From NCBI GenBank assembly GCA_902472555.1, contig CABROF010000021.1:1-30319 (forward strand): DNA of 30,319 nucleotides, written 5' to 3'. The notes beneath the pieces were generated by a model. That model did not search any database, was not told where the DNA came from, and worked only from the letters and a program-made list of their open reading frames with translations. The first letter of the stretch is position 1; each line of letters starts with the position of its first letter. This document shows, one piece after another, positions 24,037 through 30,319 of the stretch. Position numbers and translations under genes: made by a program. Source of the DNA: UMGS1851 sp900555605 (GTDB taxonomy: Bacteria > Bacillota > Clostridia > UBA1212 > UBA1255).

Positions 24037-24840
24037 ATGAGATTCTTACAGGCGATTGTACTGGGATTGGTACAGGGGCTGACTGAGTTTTTACCGGTCA
24101 GCAGCTCCGGTCATCTGATTCTGCTGAAAAAATTATTTCATATAGAAGCGGAGACTTTTGGGCTGACCTTTGATATTGCGCTTCACGTTGCGACCCTTGT
24201 GGCTGTTGTCATTGTATTCCGGCGCGACATCCTGCATATTTTAAAAAAGCCCTTTCAGCGGCTGACGCTGTATTTGATCATTGCTACCATTCCGGCGGCC
24301 TTGGTAGGCTTTTTCTTTGATGATTATATTGAGGAGATCTCTGCCAGCGGCGGCTTCTTGGGAATTGCGTTTCTCATCACGGCGGCTGTATTGCTGCTCT
24401 CTGAAAAGGTGGGAAAGCGCTATAAGGAGACGGAGCAGATGTCCTGTGTCGATGCAGGTCTGATCGGGGCGGCCCAGGCTGTCGCCGTAATTCCCGGAAT
24501 TTCCCGTTCAGGCAGTACGCTGAGCGCCGGACTATTTACCGGCTTAAAAAAAGAGGCCGCGCTGCGTTTTGCATTTTTGATGTCAATCCCCGTGATCCTC
24601 GGGTCTGCTGTTTTGGGCATAAAAGACGTGATTGAAAACCCCGGCTCTATGGAGTGGGGGGTGGTGCTGTGCGGAATGGCCGCGGCCGGAATATCGGGAT
24701 ATGCTGCGGTTCGTTTTATGCTGAATTTTTTCAGAAAGCGAAGCTTGAAGGTGTTTGCGCTATACGTCGGGATCATAGGGGTTTTCGTATTGTTAGACCA
24801 GCTTATCTTTAAACAGTTTTTTGACGTCTTCCTTTTTTAA
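24037..24840 (+). CDS. uppP: Undecaprenyl-diphosphate phosphatase (BacA/UppP)
   Basis: 267-aa membrane enzyme that dephosphorylates undecaprenyl pyrophosphate to recycle the lipid carrier for peptidoglycan and other wall polymers; extra copies confer bacitracin resistance. The catalytic segments are QGLTEFLPVSSSGH (13-26), containing E17, and PGISRSGST (153-161). Several hydrophobic helices complete the BacA fold. AGGAAAGGATGGG lies upstream of the ATG. It lies after the clpX terminator; no clear promoter was found in the 46 bases between. tsaD follows 68 bases later. Confidence 0.97.
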   Translation: MRFLQAIVLGLVQGLTEFLPVSSSGHLILLKKLFHIEAETFGLTFDIALHVATLVAVVIVFRRDILHILKKPFQRLTLYLIIATIPAALVGFFFDDYIEEISASGGFLGIAFLITAAVLLLSEKVGKRYKETEQMSCVDAGLIGAAQAVAVIPGISRSGSTLSAGLFTGLKKEAALRFAFLMSIPVILGSAVLGIKDVIENPGSMEWGVVLCGMAAAGISGYAAVRFMLNFFRKRSLKVFALYVGIIGVFVLLDQLIFKQFFDVFLF

Positions 24841-24908
24841 GCGGCACATGGCGTCCGGCTTGGATATGATTAGAGGCTGCCCTCAAAACCGGAGAAATGG
24901 AGAAACCT

Positions 24909-25931
24909 GTGAGCGAAATACTGACTTTAGGAATTGAAACCAGCTGTGACGAGACTTCGGCCTCCGTCGTACGGAACGGAAGAGAAGTACTTTCCAACGA
25001 GATCTCGTCCCAAATCGAACTGCATAAAGAATATGGCGGTGTAGTACCGGAAATTGCTTCGAGAAAACATATTGAACTGATCATACAGGTCATCGATAAA
25101 GCGCTTCGGACAGCAGGTGTCCGAAGCGATCAGGTTGATCTGATCGGCGTAACAAACGGACCGGGGCTGATCGGCGCACTGCTGGTGGGGCTGTCTGCCG
25201 CTAAAGGACTGGCATTTGCACTGCAAAAGCCGCTGATTGGCGTACATCATATTGAGGGCCATATTTCTGCGAATTTTATTCAGCATCCTGATTTGAAGCC
25301 GCCATTTTTATGTCTGGTGGTATCCGGAGGGCACAGCCATATTATTCAGTGCGAAGATTACGGGGTGTTCCGTATTCTCGGCAGAACGCGGGATGACGCG
25401 GCCGGAGAAGCGTTTGATAAAATTTCCCGGGCAATCGGACTGGGATATCCGGGCGGACCGGCCATTGACCGGGCTGCCAAGGACGGGAATCCGGAGGCCT
25501 TTCGTTTTCCGCGGGTCAGGCTGAGCGGCAGCCTTGATTTTAGCTTCAGCGGCTTGAAAACTGCCGTGCTGAATGAGCTGAATCGGAAAAAATCGAAAGA
25601 AGAACCGATTCCTGTGGCAGATATTGCAGCTTCTTTTCAAAAGGCGGCCGTGGACATTCTGGTAGAGAACACCATCCGCGCTTATGAAGCAGATCCCTGC
25701 GGAAAGATCGCCTTAGCCGGGGGGGTAGCCGCAAATTCCCTTTTACGGGCTTCGCTGAAGGCTGCGGCTGAAGCTGCAGGTGCTTCCTTTTACTGCCCGG
25801 CGCCGGTTTTATGTACGGATAACGGGGCTATGATTGCCTGTGCAGCGTACTATGCATGGCAGAAAGGGAGAACTGCGGATCTTAGCCTCAATGCATATGC
25901 AAACAGGAGCATAGAAGATTTAAACGGATAA
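24909..25931 (+). CDS. tsaD: tRNA N6-adenosine threonylcarbamoyltransferase TsaD
   Basis: 340-aa enzyme that transfers the threonylcarbamoyl group onto A37 of tRNAs reading ANN codons, working with TsaB, TsaE and TsaC/YwlC. Diagnostic segments are LGIETSCDETSASVV at the N terminus, the metal-binding HHIEGH (H114 and H118), VVSGGHSHI, DDAAGEAFDK, GYPGGPAIDRAA, FSFSGLKTAV, LAGGVAANSLLR and CTDNGAMIA. I chose GTG 24909 because GGAG sits 6 bases upstream. ATG 24897, four codons earlier, has GGAG only 2 bases away but cannot be excluded. None of its partner genes is nearby. Confidence 0.96.
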   Translation: MSEILTLGIETSCDETSASVVRNGREVLSNEISSQIELHKEYGGVVPEIASRKHIELIIQVIDKALRTAGVRSDQVDLIGVTNGPGLIGALLVGLSAAKGLAFALQKPLIGVHHIEGHISANFIQHPDLKPPFLCLVVSGGHSHIIQCEDYGVFRILGRTRDDAAGEAFDKISRAIGLGYPGGPAIDRAAKDGNPEAFRFPRVRLSGSLDFSFSGLKTAVLNELNRKKSKEEPIPVADIAASFQKAAVDILVENTIRAYEADPCGKIALAGGVAANSLLRASLKAAAEAAGASFYCPAPVLCTDNGAMIACAAYYAWQKGRTADLSLNAYANRSIEDLNG

Positions 25932-25947
25932 AATACCTGTCGGCACC

Positions 25948-25976
25948 TTGATTCTTTCCCTGCAGAATGTTAAAAT
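25948..25976 (+). promoter_or_regulatory. Promoter of prs
   Basis: -35 TTGATT (25948-25953), 17-base spacer, -10 TAAAAT (25971-25976). Transcription would start near 25983, giving a leader of about 68 bases before the prs ATG. The promoter begins 17 bases after the tsaD stop. Confidence 0.6.
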
Positions 25977-26050
25977 AGACACAGGTTCAGCGCCCACGAA
26001 GCGTTATGACAATTTATACGGTATATTACAATATGGAGGTACATTTTAAA

Positions 26051-27208
26051 ATGAATCCGGAAAGAGCACCTTTTTCATCACTTTCATTCCAGGTGGGGAC
26101 ATTGGGTTTAATTGCTATGGACAGTTGTTATGATTTGGGGAATCAAGTAGATAAATGGCTGATAGAGGGCAGAAAAGAGATGATGGGAATTGAACCGTCG
26201 TCTTTTTTAATTAAAACCAGGTGTCCGCGCTTCAGCAACGGCGAAGCCAAAGCAATTATTGATGAATCGGTTCGGGGCAAGGATCTGTATATTTTGGCGG
26301 ATGTGGGAAATTACAGTATTACGTATAATTTTATGGGCAGACAAAACGCAATGTCTCCGGATGATCATTATGCGGATCTGAAGCGGATTATTTCCGCCAT
26401 CGGCGGAAAGGCGAAAAGAATTAATGTGATCATGCCGTTTCTTTATGGGGGCAGACAGCATAAGCGGATGGTCCGGGAATCTCTGGATTGTGCCGCAGCG
26501 CTCCATGAGCTGGCCGGGCTGGGGATTTCAAATATTATTACTTTTGATGCCCATGATTCCAGAGTGCAGAATGCCATTCCGTTTATCGGGTTTGAGGATG
26601 TACATGCTTATTATCAATTTATAAAAGCGATGCTGCGCAACATTCCGGATTTGAAGCTGGATAAGGAACACATGGTAATTGTCAGCCCTGATGAGGGCGG
26701 GATCCACAGAAATTTGTATTATTCGTCATTGTTCGGAATTGATCTCGGGATTTTTATCAAGCGCCGGGACTACAGCCGCATTGTCAACGGACGCAATCCC
26801 ATTATTGCCCACGAGTTTATCGGAGACGACGTGGAGGGCAAGGATATTTTAATTGTAGACGATATGCTGTCCTCCGGCGATTCCATGCTCGATATTGCAA
26901 GAGAGTTGAAACGCAGAAAGGCAAGACGTATTTTTGCCGCGGTGACGTATGCGCTGTTTACGGACGGCGTTGATGAATTTCAGTCTTATTATGAACAGGG
27001 ATATATTGATAAAATATTTGCCACCAATCTGACCTACCGCAGGCCGGAGCTGGCGGACATGCCCTGGTTCGTAGAAGTGGATATGTCTAAATACATTGCA
27101 AAACTGATTGATGCGTTAAATTATGACGAATCTCTCGGCGTGCTGGTAAATCCGGCACAGCGGATCATCAACCTGATGAATCGTTATAATAACGGAGAAA
27201 AAATATAA
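26051..27208 (+). CDS. prs: Ribose-phosphate pyrophosphokinase, long clostridial form
   Basis: 385-aa enzyme making PRPP from ribose-5-phosphate and ATP, the precursor for nucleotides, histidine and tryptophan. It belongs to the longer, divergent form common in Clostridia rather than the roughly 315-aa B. subtilis type. Visible features are FSNGEAKAIIDESVRGKDLYI, the ATP-site flexible loop MPFLYGGRQHKR (128-139), FDAHDSRVQNAIPF (165-178), VSPDEGG, and the PRPP loop IVDDMLSSGDSM (268-279; the usual form is DDIIDTAGT). I chose ATG 26051 with GGAGG about 11 bases upstream. It has its own promoter and a strong terminator, so it is probably monocistronic although gnd follows. Confidence 0.93.
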   Translation: MNPERAPFSSLSFQVGTLGLIAMDSCYDLGNQVDKWLIEGRKEMMGIEPSSFLIKTRCPRFSNGEAKAIIDESVRGKDLYILADVGNYSITYNFMGRQNAMSPDDHYADLKRIISAIGGKAKRINVIMPFLYGGRQHKRMVRESLDCAAALHELAGLGISNIITFDAHDSRVQNAIPFIGFEDVHAYYQFIKAMLRNIPDLKLDKEHMVIVSPDEGGIHRNLYYSSLFGIDLGIFIKRRDYSRIVNGRNPIIAHEFIGDDVEGKDILIVDDMLSSGDSMLDIARELKRRKARRIFAAVTYALFTDGVDEFQSYYEQGYIDKIFATNLTYRRPELADMPWFVEVDMSKYIAKLIDALNYDESLGVLVNPAQRIINLMNRYNNGEKI

Positions 27209-27216
27209 TATTTACA

Positions 27217-27253
27217 GGCGGCCGTGTCCGAAGAAGGGACACGGCCGCCTTTT
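27217..27253 (+). terminator. Strong intrinsic terminator of prs
   Basis: Perfect 13-base GC-rich stem GGCGGCCGTGTCC (27217-27229) with GGACACGGCCGCC (27237-27249), a 7-base loop and TTTT. It lies 8 bases past the prs stop and 46 bases before the gnd ATG, leaving little room for a gnd promoter. Confidence 0.9.
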
Positions 27254-27298
27254 CAGAGCTTGGGGATATCGTATTTTGAAAGGATGGGTTTTGTTGAT

Positions 27299-28786
27299 AT
27301 GAGCGTAAAAGCAGATATCGGTTTAATCGGGCTTGCCGTGATGGGAGAGAATCTCGTCATGAATATGGCGGGAAAGGGCTTTACCGTAGCGGTTTTCAAC
27401 CGTACGACACAGAAGGTGCGTCGTTTTACGGAGGGCCGCGCCAAGGAGCTTCCTGTTATCGGCACGTATTCATTGGCCGAATTGGCCGCTTCTTTATCAA
27501 AACCGCGTAAAGTAATGATGATGGTCAAGGCCGGGCAGGCGGTTGATAGTCTGATTGAGGAGCTGCTTGGGGTCTTGGAGGCCGGGGATATTATTATCGA
27601 CGGGGGAAATTCTTATTTTCTGGATACTGCCCGCAGAATGGCGTATGTAGAGTCCAGGGGGCTGCATTATATCGGCACCGGCGTTTCCGGCGGCGAGGAA
27701 GGGGCACTGAAGGGACCGAGCATGATGCCCGGGGGATCCGCTGCCGCGTGGCCGTATGTAAAAAATATTTTTCAGGCAATCTGTGCAAAGGTACAGGATA
27801 CCGCCCCGGATGGGACGGTCCATGAGACCCCGTGCTGCGAGTGGGTAGGCGCAGGCGGTGCAGGCCATTTTGTAAAGATGGTGCACAACGGGATTGAGTA
27901 TGGGGATATGCAGATCATTTGTGAAGCGTACCAGATTATGCGGGATTATCTCTGCATGAAGCCGGAAGAAATGAGCGCTGTTTTCGGACAATGGAATGAA
28001 GAAGAATTAAACAGCTATTTAGTTGAAATCACAAGGGATATTTTAGCTTACCGGGATGAGCAGGGACGTGTGGTGCTCAATGACATCCTGGATGCCGCCG
28101 GACAAAAAGGTACCGGCAAATGGACCTCTGTCGCAGCTTACGACGAGGGCGTACCGCTGACCTTGATCGGCGAATCTGTATTTGCCCGCTGTTTAAGCGC
28201 CATGAAAGATGAACGCGCAGCGGCGTCCAAAGTGCTGACCGGCGGAATCGGCGTGTTCAAAGGCACTGAGGAGGAAAAGTCAGAGGTGATCCGGGATCTC
28301 CGCAGCGCGCTGTATGCCTCTAAAATTGTTTCCTATGCCCAGGGCTATGCGCTGATGCGCAAGGCAGCGGAGACCTACGGATGGGAGCTCCATTACGGAG
28401 AGATCGCCATGATGTGGCGCGGCGGCTGTATTATCCGCAGCGCGTTCCTGAGCAGGATCAAAGAGGCCTTTGCGCAGACGCCGGACCTGCCCAATCTTAT
28501 GCTGAATCCGTTCTTCGCAGGGACCCTGCTGGATGCACAGGCCGGATGGCGCCGCGTATGTGCAGCAGCGCTTTTAAACGGAATTCCCGTGCCTGCATTT
28601 ACTGCGGCCCTCAGCTATTTTGACGGATACCGATGCGCGGAGCTTCCTGCAAATCTGCTGCAGGCCCAGCGCGATTATTTCGGCGCGCATACATATGAGC
28701 GAAAGGATGCCCCGAGAGGTACATTTTTCCATACCAACTGGACCGGCTGCGGCGGGGATACTGCTTCTTCCGCATACAATGCGTAA
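27299..28786 (+). CDS. gnd: NADP-dependent 6-phosphogluconate dehydrogenase
   Basis: 495-aa cytoplasmic enzyme of the oxidative pentose phosphate pathway. It oxidatively decarboxylates 6-phosphogluconate to ribulose-5-phosphate and gives NADPH. The N-terminal Rossmann domain has IGLIGLAVMG (7-16), with N34, R35 and T36 in the position expected for NADP. GTGVSGGEEGALKGPSMMPGG and the catalytic GGAGHFVKMVHNGIEYGDMQ are the family signatures. The C-terminal helical domain ends with the HTNWTG segment, and the length matches decarboxylating long-form enzymes. I chose ATG 27299 (GGATGGG about 10 bases upstream); any earlier start would overlap the prs terminator. The promoter is unclear. The LarA-like gene begins 59 bases after its stop. 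Confidence 0.96.
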   Translation: MSVKADIGLIGLAVMGENLVMNMAGKGFTVAVFNRTTQKVRRFTEGRAKELPVIGTYSLAELAASLSKPRKVMMMVKAGQAVDSLIEELLGVLEAGDIIIDGGNSYFLDTARRMAYVESRGLHYIGTGVSGGEEGALKGPSMMPGGSAAAWPYVKNIFQAICAKVQDTAPDGTVHETPCCEWVGAGGAGHFVKMVHNGIEYGDMQIICEAYQIMRDYLCMKPEEMSAVFGQWNEEELNSYLVEITRDILAYRDEQGRVVLNDILDAAGQKGTGKWTSVAAYDEGVPLTLIGESVFARCLSAMKDERAAASKVLTGGIGVFKGTEEEKSEVIRDLRSALYASKIVSYAQGYALMRKAAETYGWELHYGEIAMMWRGGCIIRSAFLSRIKEAFAQTPDLPNLMLNPFFAGTLLDAQAGWRRVCAAALLNGIPVPAFTAALSYFDGYRCAELPANLLQAQRDYFGAHTYERKDAPRGTFFHTNWTGCGGDTASSAYNA

Positions 28787-28845
28787 TGAATCAACCTGCG
28801 GGAAGTTCCCCCTGCATACAGGACGGGAAGGAGATTGCTGAATTT

Positions 28846-30132
28846 ATGAAACAGATATCGTTATATGCGCAGCAGCCTTCGGGCTTTTCTGCCGCGCAGC
28901 TGCGCAAAGCGCTTGAAAATTCAATAGAGGGGCTTTCATTAAGAAAGGTTCTGCTGATTCCGCCTGACTATACCAGATTTCATTCCGGGGCGGGCATTAT
29001 CACAAATATGTATGAGCATATGCTGCGGGACGCCGGATGTACCGTAGATATTTTACCTGCTCTTGGCACGCATGCGCCCATGACCCGGGAAGAATGTGCG
29101 GAGATGTACGGCGATATTCCGTTTGAGGAATTTCTCGTCCATAACTGGCGGACCGATGTTGTCCGTCTGGGGGAGGTCCCGGGATCGTTTGTCAGTGAAA
29201 TCTCCGAGGGATTGGTTAATACGCCCATTGCGGTGGAGGTAAACCGCCTGCTGCTGGACCCTTCTTACGATCTGATCCTGTCTATCGGACAGGTGGTTCC
29301 GCATGAGGTCGTGGGAATGGCGAACCGCAATAAAAATATTTTTGTCGGCTGCGGCGGCAGCGATATGATTAACAGCTCTCATATGCTGGGCGCTTTTTAT
29401 GGAATGGAACGCATTATGGGGCGGGACCATACGCCGGTGCGCCGTGTATTTGACTATGCGGAGGAGCATTTTCTGCGTGACGTGCCGCTGGCTTATGTTC
29501 TGACCGTGACGACCCGGACTGCCGCCCCGGAAAATATCGGGCACGGAATCTGCATACATGGATTATTTATCGGCAGAGAGCGATCGCTTTTTGAGGCCGC
29601 TGTCCGGCTGAGTCAAGAAAAAAATCTGGAACATGTAACAGAGCCGTTCCAAAAGGCGGTTGTGTATCTGGATGAAAAAGAATTTAAGAGCACGTGGCTG
29701 GGCAATAAATCCGTTTACCGGACCCGGATGGCCATTGCCGACGGCGGCGAGCTGGTCGTTCTGGCGCCGGGCGTGGAGCGTTTCGGTGAGGACGCGGATA
29801 TTGATGGCTTGATACGAAAATACGGCTATGTGGGCCGGGAGCGTATCCTGCGGTTTGTAGAGGAAAATCAGGATCTGAAAGAGAATCTTTCTGCTGCCGC
29901 GCATTTGATTCACGGGTCTTCCGACGGACGGTTCCGCATTACCTACTGCACCAAGCATCTGACGCGGGAAGAGGTGGAAGGCGTGGGCTTTGCCTATATG
30001 CCGTATGAAGAGGCAGTTCAAAAATACGATCCGGCCAAGCTGACAGACGGGTACCACGTACTGCCGGACGGTGAACGGATCTTCTATATCAGCAATCCGG
30101 CGCTGGGCTTGTGGAGCGCCGCGGAATTATGA
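28846..30132 (+). CDS. LarA-superfamily hydroxyacid racemase/epimerase (DUF2088)
   Basis: 428-aa protein of the nickel-pincer nucleotide (NPN) dependent LarA superfamily, which inverts the carbon next to a carboxylate in 2-hydroxyacids. H153, K163 and H179 are spaced 10 and 16 residues apart, exactly as H174, K184 (the NPN-attached lysine) and H200 of L. plantarum LarA. A further active-site-like histidine is H76 in LGTHAPMT. The N-terminal LLIPPDYTRFHS is also typical. Activity would need the cofactor enzymes LarB, LarC and LarE, not seen here. ATG 28846 has AAGGAG 13 bases upstream, rather far. Adjacency to gnd suggests a sugar-acid substrate such as gluconate, since D-gluconate 2-epimerases are known in this superfamily; this is inference. 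Confidence 0.87.
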   Translation: MKQISLYAQQPSGFSAAQLRKALENSIEGLSLRKVLLIPPDYTRFHSGAGIITNMYEHMLRDAGCTVDILPALGTHAPMTREECAEMYGDIPFEEFLVHNWRTDVVRLGEVPGSFVSEISEGLVNTPIAVEVNRLLLDPSYDLILSIGQVVPHEVVGMANRNKNIFVGCGGSDMINSSHMLGAFYGMERIMGRDHTPVRRVFDYAEEHFLRDVPLAYVLTVTTRTAAPENIGHGICIHGLFIGRERSLFEAAVRLSQEKNLEHVTEPFQKAVVYLDEKEFKSTWLGNKSVYRTRMAIADGGELVVLAPGVERFGEDADIDGLIRKYGYVGRERILRFVEENQDLKENLSAAAHLIHGSSDGRFRITYCTKHLTREEVEGVGFAYMPYEEAVQKYDPAKLTDGYHVLPDGERIFYISNPALGLWSAAEL

Positions 30133-30147
30133 CCGGGATCTTCTGGA

Positions 30148-30319
30148 CTATCGGAGTATTTCCCATAAATCTTTAATACTGTGAAATACAAAATCGGGCT
30201 GAATGTCCGATTTTTTTATCATATCTGCCGACGTTTCTCCGGTCAGCACGCAGATCGATGTAACACCGGCGTTTACCGCGGATAAAATATCGGTATTGAG
30301 ACGATCGCCGACCACGGCG
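30148..30319 (-). CDS. HAD-IIA family phosphatase (3' end only)
   Basis: Only the last 56 codons lie in the window. The visible protein reads AVVGDRLNTDILSAVNAGV, then TSICVLTGETS, and ends PDFVFHSIKDLWEILR before a TAG stop at 30148-30150. GDRLNTDI is the C-terminal acidic motif of HAD hydrolases, and the PD-VF-SI-DLWEIL ending is typical of the NagD/4-nitrophenylphosphatase-like HAD-IIA subgroup. The catalytic DxD and the cap domain are outside the window. It converges with the LarA-like gene, 15 bases between stops. Confidence 0.85.
   Translation of the reverse strand, partial: AVVGDRLNTDILSAVNAGVTSICVLTGETSADMIKKSDIQPDFVFHSIKDLWEILR
30190..30217 (+). terminator. Terminator of the LarA-like gene inside the HAD coding sequence
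   Basis: AAAATCGG (30190-30197) pairs with CCGATTTT (30207-30214) across a 9-base loop and runs into seven T bases. It works in the plus direction, about 58 bases after the LarA-like stop. It lies wholly inside the 3' end of the opposite-strand HAD gene. Confidence 0.7.

Noticed and set aside
27224..27298. 25-codon N-terminal extension of gnd
   Set aside because: It is encoded inside the prs terminator hairpin, and 6-phosphogluconate dehydrogenases begin near the chosen ATG.
1..30319. tRNA genes, CRISPR arrays, insertion sequences or prophage
   Set aside because: I saw no T-loop-like GTTCGA clusters with cloverleaf partners, no regularly spaced repeats, and no transposase, integrase or phage structural genes.

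Overview
The window looks like a chromosomal segment from a moderate-GC anaerobic member of the Clostridia (Bacillota). This rests on the tig-clpP-clpX order, a zinc-ribbon L31, a long-form clostridial-type PRPP synthetase, AGGAGG-like ribosome binding sites and clean sigma-A promoters. Placement below class level is not possible from this sequence alone. No phage, insertion sequence, CRISPR array, tRNA or rRNA was seen.

Layout. (1) 1-2478: the 3' part of a TIGR01212-type radical SAM gene, convergent with mntP; then an AT-rich regulatory region with inverted repeats; then eda (KDPG aldolase). (2) 2492-5072, minus strand: a two-gene operon for exported proteins of no family I recognise. The first is a lipoprotein whose lipobox and body lie in different frames, joined at a GGGG run. 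(3) 5279-9829, minus strand: a MATE efflux pump, a membrane-anchored NodB-fold polysaccharide deacetylase and a GH78-like alpha-L-rhamnosidase-related enzyme. Each has its own promoter; the first and third also have terminators. (4) 10096-14616, plus strand: a stand-alone LamG membrane protein, a large LamG + GH172 (DUF2961) membrane-anchored glycosidase, and an AraC regulator. With the GH78-like gene this resembles a small glycan-processing locus without a visible transporter. (5) 14676-17569: an AI-2E-family membrane protein and an ABC-F ATPase with one degenerate ATP site. (6) 17582-19738: tex on the minus strand, divergent from rpmE. (7) 20054-25931: rpmE, tig, clpP, clpX, uppP and tsaD, a housekeeping block for protein folding and turnover, lipid-carrier recycling and tRNA modification. 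(8) 26051-30132: prs, gnd and a LarA-superfamily (nickel-pincer) enzyme, followed by the 3' end of a HAD-IIA phosphatase on the minus strand.

How parts fit together: prs and gnd are pentose-phosphate enzymes. The LarA homologue 59 bases after gnd may feed a sugar acid into that route (inference). ClpP and ClpX form one protease, and trigger factor works at the ribosome. UppP recycles the undecaprenyl carrier.

I did not find a clear, wholly new biological system. The items most worth a second look are the frameshifted lipoprotein operon, the gnd-linked LarA homologue, the LamG duplication beside the GH172 enzyme, the concerted degeneration of one ATP site in the ABC-F protein, the altered NodB motif, and the inverted repeats upstream of eda.
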